NCBI RefSeq assembly: GCF_964340395.1
Contig: NC_135550.1
Location: 16,279,484-16,324,483, forward strand
Source: Glandiceps talaboti
Taxonomy: Eukaryota > Hemichordata > Enteropneusta > Spengelidae
Direction of reading: 5' to 3'
DNA: 45,000 bases
In this document: one piece after another, positions 27,478 to 40,953 of the stretch
How the letters are laid out: every line of letters starts with the position of its first letter
Position numbering within the stretch: position 1 is the stretch's first letter
Notes under the pieces: model-generated
What the model was told of the DNA's origin: nothing
Databases searched by the model: none
Seen by the model: the letters and a program-made list of their open reading frames with translations, nothing else
Position numbers and translations under genes: made by a program

Positions 27478-27634
27478 CTAAGTTGCATAGGATATTTTGC
27501 TTGCAGTTGGAAAGAAAGTCGCTTTGAGATGCCGCAACAAGAAGATGTACTCAAAAATGAAACATTGCGTAAATTGTATAGAAAAGACCTTCTCGGTGAT
27601 TTTTTTAAATGTCAAACGAAACAAGATATCACAG
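27478..27634 (+). CDS. Possible internal exon, unrecognised
   Basis: A pyrimidine-rich acceptor (TTTTTCATGCAG) opens a frame of 52 codons plus one base ending at CACAG/GTGTAA. It encodes LSCIGYFACSWKESRFEMPQ, then a charged part, QEDVLKNETLRKLYRKDLLG, with plausible amino-acid composition. I recognise no family. The phase-1 exit does not join the other candidate exons listed here. Confidence 0.2.
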
Positions 27635-27861
27635 GTGTAAAAAACAAACCATACTCTTTATAGAGTCTCCACTCGCCTTCTTTTTATAAATCATTATAAT
27701 GATGATTTTTTTTCACTGAAACCTTTGCAAAGGGTAAAGAGAAGACGTTGACACATGCATCGTCCTGAATATTGAGAAATTGTGTAAGGTAAAGTTTTTG
27801 CATCTAGGGGCAATGAAATAATCTGATGGTATTAGATTTCTGATTGAGTTGAATACGTTTA

Positions 27862-28173
27862 TCACAATGTAGGAAACAAATTGGTGTTTTTGCCCTTTAC
27901 TCCTTCGCCATTGTGACGGAATTGCATGGAAAATCCATTGCCAAGAAGATGATTAAGATTGTATCCAATTTCTGAAAACTCATCCCAACCTTTCAACTGA
28001 TTTTCCTCGTTGAAAACATCTACAATATAAACTGTACTTTTTTTTTTAAAAAAGTCACTAGTATTTCTGGAATAAAAATTACAAGGTCTATTCTCAATCA
28101 AACATTCAAGTATTTCCTTGTTAAAGCTTGGTAATGCAATCGGTGCTAAATCAACTTTACAGTCACAACGCAA
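27862..28173 (-). CDS. Possible terminal exon or ORF on the minus strand, unrecognised
   Basis: A frame of 103 codons with a protein-like composition (RCDCKVDLAPIALPSFNKEI, CLIENRPCNFYSRNTSDFF, GYNLNHLLGNGFSMQFRHNG). No domain is recognised. Composition and length are the only support. Confidence 0.2.
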   Translation of the reverse strand: MRCDCKVDLAPIALPSFNKEILECLIENRPCNFYSRNTSDFFKKKSTVYIVDVFNEENQLKGWDEFSEIGYNLNHLLGNGFSMQFRHNGEGVKGKNTNLFPTL

Positions 28174-28405
28174 AACAGATTTTCCCGCAAATAGACCTCA
28201 GAAAGAAATCTGTGTAATTGACTTACAAAGGTGTGTGACTTCATTTTAGTAGTATGTAATCATGACATTTGTTCTAAAGACTATATTCTGATAAAATAAT
28301 TATGTTAATCATACCCAAACCTTAATTTCCACAATCAGAGAATTTCTGTCTTGATCCTTGACAATTAGTTCTTAATCTCCAATATTTTTCTTCTTCCAGA
28401 CTGGG

Positions 28406-28858
28406 AAAATACGAGTGACCTAAGGTGTCTTTGTAAGGCCTAAACAAATTAATTGTTTGGTTCCGGTTACCTGACTCCATCTAGCTTTTCACTGCCGATC
28501 CTAAACTTTTGTTCACATATTCAAAAAAAAAATAAAGTCTCAAAAAATTGTGAAGTCTCACGAGAAATAGTGGATGCGGAAACTGACATCAACTTAAAAA
28601 GACAATATATAACTGTTCTTCCAATCTGCAATGGCTGTATCTGATAGGAAGAAAAAAGGACACCGAGACCATTTGAAAAGTAGTGGAAAACCTGAGCTAG
28701 ACACTCGATAAAAAATATAATAAAATAAAATAAAAAATCTACCTACCCCACCTATTCTAAAATTGGGTAATCGGAACCACACAATTTTTTTATTAGGCCT
28801 AACTACGAGTCGATAGATGAGTAGTGACATCCCTTAGGTCACGAGTATTTTGCGGCTG
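28406..28858. mobile_element. Outer inverted repeat enclosing a MITE A copy
   Basis: Left flank AAATACGAGTGACCTAAGG (about 28408-28425) and right flank, read in reverse AAATACTCGTGACCTAAGG (about 28832-28855), form an imperfect inverted pair outside the MITE A termini. Either MITE A inserted into another palindromic element, or this copy has longer ends than the others. Confidence 0.5.
28436..28802 (+). mobile_element. MITE family A, full-length copy 2 (about 365 bp)
   Basis: The left end AGGCCTAAAC and TTGTTTGGTTCCGGTTAC pair with the right end, read in reverse TTAGGCCTAATAAAAAAATT and GTGTGGTTCCGATTACC. The core shares GAAGTCTCACGAGAAATAGT, GATGCGGAAACTGACATCAA and CTTAAAAAGACA with copy 1. 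Non-coding apart from a short conserved frame described in the findings. Confidence 0.85.
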
Positions 28859-29520
28859 AATAAAGCAAAATATTGGAGAGTAACATAATTATACTAGCGC
28901 CAGTAACAGCAAAGAAAAAATTGGGGAAAGTAATGGTAATTTCGAATTGTTTGATTCATAACTACGAACACAGCAGATGGGCGTTGTCCTGAAATAGCAC
29001 GACCAGAGTATATATTCCATATTTTCTGTTCTAGTTGGCTCGAGCATGGTATAATGAATATACTTGATCGTTAATGATTTTAATGTAATTTTTCTTGTTT
29101 TTAACCTAAATTGTGAATCAAATTTGAAAAATTGTACTTCATAAACCTCAGAGATTATACAGGCGGCATACAGCTGCAATAGTAATATCCTGTACTATCA
29201 TATGAATAGTCTTGTAATACTTTGAGAAGGGTCATTTTAGACTCATATCCAAATTTACCCCGACGTCATATTTGCAATGTTGAACTATAAGTACGACGAT
29301 GGCCTGAACCTTTGAAACAGCCAATTAAGTGAAATTAAGTTTCGCAATCCTTTCATTCCATGATCAATGAAAGGTGATCAAGATGTTTTTCTATCTTCCG
29401 CATTGCCGATGACACATCAAAATCAATATGAGATTTAATATATTGAAAATAAATGTGGTGCAATATTGTTCTAAAATGCACATCAATAAATGATTATGGC
29501 CCAATTGGAAGGTGAAATCA
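28859..29520. other. Intergenic stretch, nothing recognised
   Basis: AT-rich, with small unrelated reading frames and no repeats that I can match. Confidence 0.5.
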
Positions 29521-29522
29521 CA

Positions 29523-29534
29523 TGCGTATGTGTA

Positions 29535-29578
<44 letters not shown>

Positions 29579-29701
29579 CGTGCGTGTGTGTATGTGTGTA
29601 TGTATGTATGTATGTATGTATGTATATATGTATGTATGTATGTATGTGGGGGCGTGTGTGGGTGTGTGACACGTGTAGTTATGTAATGTATGTATGTATG
29701 T
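29523..29701. repeat. Compound (GT)n/(GTAT)n microsatellite
   Basis: GT run (about 29537-29577), GTAT run (29600-29647), then GT/GTGGGG variants and a final GTAT block. Confidence 0.96.
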
Positions 29702-29996
29702 TATCATTATTATTTCTTTAATTCAAGATGTCCAATAAAAAAAATAAAACATGCAAACACAAAGAAAAAAGACAGACATAACAATATTAAACTAGCAACT
29801 AACTTGTACTATACATTACAATCCTACACTTTCTCAAAAGTTTGAACGAAAATAGGCATCAGAATCAATGCAGATTCGAATTAAAGTGTTTTTGGTGACT
29901 CTCTACAATACGTCTGTTAAATGTATACAGCAACTTTCGGCGGAGCGATGAAAACTTCAAAATATCACAGGTTACACAGATATTACTAATGACATT

Positions 29997-30081
29997 GTAT
30001 GTATGTATGTATGTATGTATGTATGTATGTATGTATGTATGTATGTATGTATGTATGTGTGTGTATGTGTGTATGTATGTG
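29997..30081. repeat. (GTAT)n microsatellite
   Basis: About 60 bp of pure GTAT, then GTGT variants. Confidence 0.96.
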
Positions 30082-30682
30082 TTTATTATTACGTTTGGCG
30101 CATGGTAAACATGATTCGAGTTTATATTGACTATTACTTACTATTACATAGGCCTTTGATAAATTCATATCCTGTCACGTACAACTTCGTTCAACTAAAT
30201 TACAACGATAGTGCAATGCTTAATATAAGCGAACCAGGTACATGTATATGCATTTCAATTTCCGCCCAGACGTCAGTTCAAGTCAGTATATGATACTGTA
30301 CTCTTGGTTTATGTTATGTTCAGTCTTTCGTCATTTTGTACTTTTTCAATATTGATGTTCGTAAAGCAATAGCAAACTTGGTTGTTGAAGACCTCAGAGA
30401 GGTAAACTACATTTACTATTCATGCAAGATTATCTAAGAAAGCTTAAGCTTATCAAGTGCAAAACAACGGTCCTCGATAAACTGTCACTACTTTATAAGA
30501 ACCCATGCTAGATAGTATTTCATTGTAATATTCATTAATATTGCGTATGCATGCAGACATATTTTTGTGATTTGCAGTCATTTGAATATATTCTGCCAAT
30601 TCTAAAAACGTACATAGAACTTTCAAGTGAACCCAGTTCACCACCCTTTATTGTTTACTTTTTCATATGCAGTTGTTGATAT

Positions 30683-30712
30683 TGTCATCGTCGTCGTCGT
30701 CGTCGTTGTTGA

Positions 30713-30752
<40 letters not shown>
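30683..30752. repeat. (GTC)n/(GTT)n trinucleotide tract
   Basis: CGTCGTCGTCGT passing into GTTGTTGTT; poly-valine frames result. Confidence 0.96.
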
Positions 30753-30756
<4 letters not shown>

Positions 30757-30875
30757 TTATGATTGCTTCGATGTTTTATGCGGCTATTGCTATTACTTTT
30801 TATTATCTCTTTGCTTATAATCGCATCAAGTGTTCAAATCAGTGAAAGAAGACAGAGTAACAATAATCCTGGTAA

Positions 30876-30963
30876 TAAAACTGGTCTTACTTTTATCATT
30901 GTATTCGAGCTGGTCTTATTTTTATCATTGTATTCGAGCTGGTCTTACTTTTATCATTGTATT
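30876..30963. repeat. Three tandem ~31-bp units
   Basis: CTGGTCTTACTTTTATCATT followed by GTATTCGAG occurs three times with one C/T difference, the last unit being incomplete. Confidence 0.92.
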
Positions 30964-31037
30964 TTTAAATCATTTGTTATATATTTTATTGTGAAGCGGT
31001 TTGTTATTGTTTTGATGGAAGTCGCTATAGAAAAATA

Positions 31038-31070
<33 letters not shown>
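30964..31070 (+). mobile_element. LINE/SINE-type 3' tail with (ATT)n
   Basis: GTGAAGCGGTTTG, GATGGAAGTCGCTATAGAAA and AATAAAGTATTATTATT resemble the common retroposon tail (a -GCGCTATA-AAATAAAG- motif followed by an ATT run). The body upstream is not recognisable. Confidence 0.5.
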
Positions 31071-32236
31071 CCCCAAAAGAAAACGACTGGATGGGACAAG
31101 ACATCTCATTCAAATAACCGGTTGTCAATAAAAGCAGACAAAGTGTAACTACCGATCGAAAAGCCACGGGTGAATACACTATTTGGTCACATGACATTAA
31201 AAGCGTGAGTGGGATGATTATGCTAATTGAGACAATGTTTTCTAAATGTATTTGAACAGTTTTCGTGACATTTTTTTGTAGATGTATAAAAATAAACTGC
31301 CATAACCATCACTGTATCAGTGCCTAAGCAGTTATCTGCGTTAGACGGTTGGGTTCACGCCTTGAGTAAGGAGAGAATTGCCAGAGCGTAACCTTTCCTG
31401 ACGATTGCTACAAATGCAAGTGAACGGTTCCGCTAAATTGTTTTCGACAAGTATCATATCCTCTTTGCATTTTACCACAGTGACTGTCTCTTCGAAAAGG
31501 AGAAGAAAAAACAGCTATGTAGTATTATGCATTCGATGATATTTTGTGACCCACAGTACAAGCTGATATGATTGCTTAGTGCAATGCGGCAATGAAGTAT
31601 GCAAGGGAATACCGCCATAAGCATAGAATTCTCGTGACTTCGTCAACAAAGTTGTGATCATTCTCTGGCAAGATTACATGTGGAGAACGAAAGTAGAGTA
31701 ACTCTAAATATCTCGCTAATTGTCCAACAGACCTTTTGTGGTGGAAACTGCAAAGCAGTACTATATGTTATTCATTGCTTCGCTGTTGTGTCTCCGAGCT
31801 ATTCATTGGGCAAATATATATGTTGATCCATGAGAAATAATGCGAGCAATTATTGCGGAACCGAGCATACTGTGATCGTCACAGTTCAAGCTACGACGTA
31901 GGAAGCTTCTATATGCTACAATTATCTCGAATAGGTATATAGTTAGTCATTGTAACTCTTGTTATTCCCTAGAGGGGTCTCAAAGTATGTGAAGTACGGT
32001 CGACCTAAAGCGTGCAATATTTAAAAAAAAACGTTCCTAGGAGAGAGACTGGTGAGAACTTCAAAGAACTAGCGATAAAGTCGAAGACACACCTAACTGC
32101 GGACTCATCTCCACTGGGTAGAGGTGGAACGCGTGCGTAAATCGTTCACAAGAAAATAGTTCACCATAAACGTATTGCATGTAAGAGTTTGTGTCAAATA
32201 GTCTGCAGTTGCAAGCCTGAACTGACGCCCTTTGAA
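31071..32236. other. Upstream region of the signal-peptide exon
   Basis: No repeats seen. A TATAAA at 31285-31290 is the only core-promoter-like motif, but it is about 950 bp from the candidate start codon. It is offered as a possibility, not a call. Confidence 0.3.
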
Positions 32237-32303
32237 ATGAAGTTGACAGTTATATTGTTGGTGTTTACGTTTGGAAACATAACACTAACCCACTCAGCCT
32301 CAG
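32237..32303 (+). CDS. First coding exon with signal peptide, gene unidentified
   Basis: ATG at 32237 opens MKLTVILLVFTFGNITLTHS then A-S, followed by a consensus donor (CAG/GTAAGT) at 32303/32304. The layout is a textbook signal peptide: one lysine, a hydrophobic core, and small residues near a likely cleavage after HSA. It ends in phase 1, very common for signal-peptide exons of secreted and receptor proteins. It could start a neighbouring receptor paralogue or any secreted protein. No downstream exon within the window could be joined to it. Confidence 0.6.
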
Positions 32304-35112
32304 GTAAGTTCGTACCTTTACTCAACTTAAATCTGTAAGAAGCAAAGGTTTATTCATTCAATGGTTACCGTTTATCATTTCATTTGTCATTTAGCAGGAT
32401 AAGATTCTCAAGTTTAAACAACGATAGCGGACAGCCCTCATGATCAATCAGCTTGAATCTTTCTAGAGTTGAAGAGAAAGGCTAATGAGGTGTGAACACT
32501 TCACAAATTTCTAAGAAATGAAAACCTCAAAAATTGAAATTACACGGAAATGTGTTTGTCATATCATATTATTGACATCGAAACCCTTCTAAGTATCAGA
32601 AATGGATTCTGGATCCGCTGATGTTCATAACATGGAGCGTGCTCACAAAATACCCCAATAGTTTGTGATTTTATTAAGAAGAGAAGTGTTTTTGAAGAGT
32701 GTGAGTTCCCGTGTGAATTATAGCTATAAACATTTTAAAGAGTTTTGCTATATAAACACCTGCTGTTTGATATGACATGTTTCCTTCGATGGGTTATACA
32801 GCTACTTGCTGATTTTGTCAATAGTACACTTTTCCTCTTCACTTGCCATATGGCATTATCACATTGAACGCTTCACTCAGTCTGTAACAATTCGTAAAAA
32901 CATAGAATATTGAGTTTGCGTCTTAAGTAACCACAACGTTCGTGGTACATTAGATAACCCTATATGCCTTCCAACCAGACTTAATATGTTACAACAAAAG
33001 CTTTCGATCCGTGCTATGTACCATCATTGGATTTTTCTCCAAATTATGTAACATATCGACAACATTTGAAGACGGTAATCAGGTTTATTTAACATACATA
33101 AGAAAATTGAAATGTTGGGAGGAGCGTCGAGTTTATCAGATTTTAGTGAGAAACTGGCATATTCAAAGAACGACACGTTATAATTAACGGGCGAAAATCT
33201 TTTGTCTTGTGTTTATTTGTAATGTACGTTTGTCTCGTTATGTATATTTAGAATAGTTATAACATCAAAAGATTGTATGAAAGGGTTTGAATTTTCATTT
33301 CGCTAATAAGAATATAAATCCGTATCATTATAATTCACAGTTTTGCAGACAAAATTGTATACACAAGATATACATGTCACATTTGCTTAGCAGAAGAACG
33401 TACGAGCCCTGCACATTCATTCTCCAAAGACCTCTAATTGGCAGTTTTCTGAAACTTCTAAGAAATACGTGACAGAAATTGACACAACAAATACAGAAAT
33501 TCAAGCTTACAGAAGAATGACATCGTGAACGCGATAAAGCGTCCTACTCGAACATTTGTTCTTCTTAAAAGCGGTCCATTCTTATCAACGAAAAGATATG
33601 ACTTAAGAGGTGAGGCACTTTGCAATAATGTAGTGCTCTTTGTTAATTGATACAATTTGTAGATATGCAAAGGGATTTGGCAAGCAAACTGAACTAATGT
33701 ATAAAACTACTCCAGCATAGCTCATGACGTAATCGACAAGAAGCAAACAAGATTCAAACATGTTTTTTCTTTCGATTAGAAATTATACGGGTGTGATCGC
33801 GTTCTCCAGTTTTATAATGTACACATTAAAGTCATCAATTCAATTTATCGCCAGGTTTTATAATTTAGTCTCGGACTAATATCATTGAACTCACAGAAAG
33901 AGAGTAATTAAAATATTTTTTTTAAAATAAAAGACACTGTTACTACATATATGCATTAAGACAGCAAAAACATCAAGATTACAATGATATGAAACTATTG
34001 CACAGCATGAAGCAACAAAAAACAGTAAGTGGGTTCTGTTTCATAGAGCACATGGCTTTACATAAAAAGCATTTTCAAAAGTACTGTTGTGATATATTTC
34101 TATATAACAAAACAACAACACGCATGCATGTCATTACATTCTCCCAGGAAGTTGAGGAAGTATAGAGGACCGCTGTGCTGCCATTGATCCGTGATATGTG
34201 ATAGCGGCGAGTTCAAAATGACAAAGCGTCTCACCCCTTACCTTTTTGTTCTTACATTGTTAATATGGGACTAGATTCTAAGATTGTGACTAATATGTCT
34301 TTGAATGTGTGAATAGATTTCAAATGAAAGGTGGTGATAACCTGTTCACGTTTTTGAAGACCTTCCTTAATGGTTCTAGTGTAGGTAAATGTGCTTTCAG
34401 TAATATAGCAGTGTACCTTAGACTAAAGACATTGTAGTAAACAAATTTCAACACCAACACCACCACCCCTCCCCTCACTCCCACTCTATCCCGTCTGTAA
34501 TAAACGTAAGTCATCCTCTGTTCATCGACAATACGACAAAAATTCCATACAAGATAGGAGTCCTAAAAATGTAGAAAACTTTGGAAAATCCTAAATCTAG
34601 ATGTTTTGGTCGAGCCCCAACCTTTATATGGTAAACGAAAATATGAATTACATATCGGCAGATTAAGTTATCGTTGGTGAAAAACAACAATTAATTACCA
34701 AAGATTAAATTGTATTTGGTTTGGTTTCACATTTGATCTAAACATGAACTGTAACCTTATAAGAACAAAGTGACATGCACACAAAGCTCAGAATGTCTTG
34801 TGCAGTAACAAACGAGAACACTCGAATAAGTGCATACCCTACAGATACAATGCCATCTAAATAATTAACTATGTTTAGCAGAGGACGTCGTAGCTGTTGG
34901 CGGAAATGATATACAAGTTATTTTTTTTATCCTGCGAACACTGTGTTTTAATCAAATATCACTCCAAATCAATCTACTAAGATTAAATTCATGGATAAGA
35001 AAACAAGTCATTACCCCCCCCCCCCCCCCATCCAATTCCAGATCGATGTCAAATGTATTGTAACTCCTTAGTGATATACTTATACATGTACAAATGAAAT
35101 ATTCAATTCCCT
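32304..35112. other. Probable intron of the signal-peptide gene, nothing recognised
   Basis: 2.8 kb of AT-rich sequence without repeats or family-like exons that I can support. Confidence 0.4.
35014..35029. repeat. C16 homopolymer
   Basis: Sixteen consecutive C residues, rare in this AT-rich setting and prone to length error. Confidence 0.95.
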
Positions 35113-35126
35113 TTGAACATCTCCAG

Positions 35127-35406
35127 TAATCAGAGAATGTTTCAAGCCCAGATGTTTTGTTTAAGTGACCAAGTAGGCCAATCCACAGGACCAGACAACA
35201 CTAAATACGCAATGCGTGGACACGTAGACTGCAAATCAACAAAGATGGCGTACGATCGAATGCAGAACCAGATATCATCAATATGCAACAACAACAAAAT
35301 GGAACTGGCACCGAATCATCTCAATTCACCACACCACTCCTTTGTTCATATACCAAATATTCGGACTGGAAATGATCTGGCCGCAGAACAAAACATGCAA
35401 CACTAA
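35127..35406 (+). CDS. Possible terminal exon, unrecognised
   Basis: A CTCCAG acceptor at 35121-35126 opens 93 codons to TAA, including SNQRMFQAQMFCLSDQVGQS and NQISSICNNNKMELAPNHLN, a hydrophilic, Asn/Gln-rich product. Its entry phase does not match the exit phase of the signal-peptide exon, so a direct join is excluded. No domain is recognised. Confidence 0.22.
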
Positions 35407-35582
35407 CTATACAGACGTGATAGTTTCTATATTAAAAAACTCAACGCCTATGGCTTAATGGCATCAACCGAAAACAATAGCACCCATTGAAATTGAAATA
35501 ATATATTTGGACACGTGACTGGACATATGAGTAATAGTGTTATGGATTGGGCCTACTGAGGAAGCTCAGTGGTGTATATACA

Positions 35583-35652
<70 letters not shown>
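35583..35652. repeat. (TA)n microsatellite
   Basis: About 70 bp TA run. Confidence 0.97.
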
Positions 35653-35654
<2 letters not shown>

Positions 35655-35874
35655 GACCTAACTACAATTGAAGCCAAAAAACCTGGAAGAGACAATCGTC
35701 TAGCTCAACAATACTGTAACAATAGTTTTACACCAATCTTCCCAATAGGGCTACATTGTCTTTCCTAGCGTATAACCATCTCATAGGAGGTCGTTGCCAA
35801 AACACCCATAGTGTAACATCAAAATATTCCGACATCGCAAATGACTGAATCATTGCCTTAATCAAAACTGATAA

Positions 35875-37914
<2,040 letters not shown>

Positions 37915-38515
37915 TTTATCATTATCATGATCATTATCATTAGAATTATAATTATCAGCAGTATTATCATTATCATTATCATTAATATTACCATTAGCAT
38001 TATCGTTATCATTACAATTATCATCAGTATTATCATTATCATTCACATTATCATTATCATTAGCATCACTAACATTAACATTATCATTATCATTATCATT
38101 AGCATCTCTAACATTATCATTATCATTAACATTACCATTAGCATTATCATTATCATTATAATTATCATCAGTATTATCATTATCATTATCATTATCATTA
38201 TCATTATCATTAACATTATCATTATCATTAGCATCACTAACATTAGCATTATCATTAACATTATCATTAACATTAGCATTAGCATTATCATTATCATCAG
38301 TATTATCATTATCATTAACATTATCATTACCATTAGCATTATCATTATCATTAGAATTACCATCGGTATTATCATTAGCATTAACATTATCATTATCATT
38401 AACATTAGCATTATCATTATCATTAGCATCACTAACATTAGCATTGGCATTAGCATTATCATTATTAGCAGTATCATTATCATTAAAATTAGCATTAGCA
38501 TTAGCATAAGCATTA
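37915..38515. repeat. ATTATC/ATTAGC hexanucleotide array, about 600 bp
   Basis: Repeats of (ATT)(A/T-rich triplet) drawn mainly from ATTATC, ATTAGC, ATTAAC and ATCACT, with a higher-order order of units. Because units are multiples of 3 and lack stops, both strands carry long frames (202 and 174 codons of Ile or Met/Leu). These are artefacts. Confidence 0.96.
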
Positions 38516-38741
38516 TCACGAAGTACAAGAAATGACTATGAAAGCTCGTGGTATTCTTTGAATGCATGATTTGATTTCCTTGTACAAAACATATATTACA
38601 AGTCTTCAGCCCATTTTACATCTATTGGAACCGGAACTGTTTTAAAATCAATATTAAACTACTCGAACGATGGTTCATATGAATAACCCTCAAACAAAAA
38701 ATGACAACACTTTTATGATCAACAAAGCACAAACAAACAAA

Positions 38742-38742
<1 letters not shown>

Positions 38743-38783
<41 letters not shown>
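38743..38783. repeat. (CA)n microsatellite
   Basis: About 40 bp of CA following AAAC units. Confidence 0.97.
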
Positions 38784-38785
<2 letters not shown>

Positions 38786-38815
38786 ATGAATAAAGGAATA
38801 TTGTACACACATTAC

Positions 38816-38930
38816 CCGGTTATGAGGGCACTAATCCCTTCCCCAAGGGCTGTTATGTACATAACAACATGTAGTAAATTGTTACATAACAGCACGAGGG
38901 ATAATATGACATCTATAAGTGCCCGAATAG
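38816..38930. mobile_element. Short imperfect palindrome, possible MITE
   Basis: CGGTTATGAGGGCACTAATC, CCTT and GGGCTGTTATGTAC pair with the complement found in GTTACATAACAGCACGAGGG, ATAA and AAGTGCCCGAATAGG. Arms of roughly 45 bp flank a 20-bp centre. Confidence 0.45.
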
Positions 38931-39573
38931 GCTAGGAAAAAAGTGTTTTACAACACATCACATTCCCAGATACGTACTCTTTCCAGCATCAAAATAAATC
39001 ACCAGTAAGACTCCCGTGCTACTGTGAGCTAGGGAAAATTAGAAAACGAATATTACCCTAGACATGCAAATCCACTAGGGATCATTAGTACATACACAGT
39101 AGTCCATTCTACGAGACATTGCCTATGCCAATCACAGAAGACTGTATGAAAATGTTGTGTTACAAAAGATTTTATTTTGCGTCAGTTTGCCTTCTGATTT
39201 TCACAGATGATTCTGCATGGTCTTTTAGGTGAATTTCTAAAATGTACACCACACACACTAGTAGATCAAATCTGAGATTCACTGTTTACGATCACAAGAT
39301 GTACTTGAAACTTACAAAATATGTATGTATGTTTGTTTGTTTGTTTGTATGGTTGGTTGTTTTGATAATTAAAAAGTAATTGTAGGGTTATTTAAGATTT
39401 TTGATTTATGAAATAATTTTAATTCCTACTTAAAAATCATGTGAAACAATATAAACCAAGTCCTTGTTTGTAACGCTTTTACACTGCAAGAGATAGATTA
39501 TAAACGTGTAAAATTTCATTTTTATTATCCGTATAAAAACAAACTTTCTACACATTCTTTTTTCTAGTTTTTA

Positions 39574-40953
39574 CCTCCCGTAAGGGTACGGGAGGTATTA
39601 AAAGGGAAATGTCTGTCTGTGTGTCTGTCTGTCTGTGTGTCTGTGTCATCATTTACTAAAAATCGGCTGGCTCAATTGTAATGAAATTTGGAATATATAA
39701 TCTTTAGGGTAATGGCTAGACCTGATTAGGTTTTGAGCCAGATCTGTTAATGTTTAATTAGAGAAATTTGCATATTAATGAAATCAACTAATTATGCAAT
39801 ATTTTAAGACTGCATACTTCAATTTCAATATAATTTAGTATATTCGTTAAACATAACAACATACATTTGTCCTATAAAATTCGTTGATGTACCTTACAGC
39901 GTTAATGAATAATTTGCATAATTAATTATTTTTGGTAATTAGGCTTTATCTTAAGAATGCATCCTTCAAATTCAACATAATTTAGAACATACGTTAACCA
40001 TAAGAAAACACATATGTCCTATCAAGTTTGTTGATGTACCTTACAGTGTTAATGAATGATTTGCATAATTAATGATTTTCGGTAATTAGGCTATATCTTA
40101 AGAATACATACTTCAATTTCAATGTAATTCAGTACACACGTTAACCTTAACAATCGCATATGTCCTGTAAAGCTTGTTGATGTACCTTACAGTGTTAATG
40201 AATAATTTGCATAATTAATGATTTTCGGTAATTAGGCTATATCTTAAGACTGCATACTTCAATTTTAATACAATTTAGTACATATGTTAACCATAACAAA
40301 GCGGATATGTCCGATAACATTTTTGATATAGCTTACAGTTGTAATGAAAAATTTGCATAATTAATGATTTTAGGTAATTAGGCTATATCTTACGACTGCA
40401 TACTTCAATTTCAATACAATTCAGTACATACATTAACCATAACAAATTGTGTATATCCTATAATGTTAGTTGATGTACTTTACAGTGTTAATGAATAATT
40501 TGCAAAATTAATGATTTTCGGTAATTAGGCTATATCTTATTAAGACTGCATACTTCAATTTCAATACAATTTAGTGCATACGTTAACCATAACAAAGCAG
40601 ATATGTCCTATAAAACTTTTGATATAGCTTACAGTTTTAATGAAAAATTTGCATAATTAATGATTTTAGGTAACTAGGTTGTATCTTAAAAATGCAAGCT
40701 TCAAATTTCGTATAATATGATACATATATCAACCATAATAATACGCACCTTTCCTATGAGGTTTGTTGCTACAACTTTTACCTTTAATGAGTATTTTGAA
40801 TAATGAACGATATTCAGTAATTAAGCAGTATCATACACTCTTACATACATTAACCTAAGAAAGCACGCTTGTCCAAAAACAAAGCCTGTTACCAATGTTT
40901 TTTTAATTTAATGAGTTATTTGCATAATTAGTGATTCCCTTACGGGAGGCATT
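39574..40953 (+). mobile_element. Element with inverted CCTCCCGTAAGGG ends and an internal satellite
   Basis: The left end TACCTCCCGTAAGGG is answered at the right end by its complement CCCTTACGGGAGGCA (one mismatch at position 2). The left end also forms a perfect 9-bp hairpin, CCTCCCGTA-AGGG-TACGGGAGG. Then come a TCTGTCTGTGTG tract, AAATCGGCTGGCTCAATTG, AATGAAATTTGG and CTGATTAGGTTTTG, followed by tandem units. No transposase or helicase frame is present. The architecture (short head, microsatellite, ~150-bp tandem core, short tail) recalls Helitron-related satellite carriers of invertebrates, but the inverted termini do not fit a classical Helitron. Confidence 0.78.
39760..40930 (+). repeat. 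Tandem array of about eight ~147-bp units
   Basis: The marker GTTAATGAATAATTTGCATA or close variants recurs near 39901, 40048, 40194, 40340, 40487, 40635 and 40783, giving spacings of 146-148 bp. A last, shorter unit lies near 40907. Each unit also has GGTAATTAGGCTATATCTTA, TGCATACTTCAATTT and TTAACCATAACAA blocks. The middle units are most alike and the outer ones decay, as expected for unequal-exchange homogenisation. Confidence 0.93.

Noticed and set aside
30152-30237. Possible exon encoding PLINSYPVTYNFVQLNYNDS
   Set aside because: The protein-like stretch has an acceptor, but the donor (GTACAT) is weak, its phases join no other candidate, and no family is recognised.
37927-38567. 202- and 174-codon poly-Ile and Met/Leu frames
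   Set aside because: Translation of a stop-free hexanucleotide array, open on both strands.
39760-40930. CRISPR-like array of regularly spaced repeats
   Set aside because: The whole ~147-bp unit is repeated with no unique spacers, in a eukaryotic, intron-bearing setting. It is a satellite.
39574-40953. Classical Helitron assignment
   Set aside because: Helitrons lack terminal inverted repeats. Here both ends carry CCTCCCGTAAGGG complements and no Rep/helicase is visible. Only the architecture is reminiscent.
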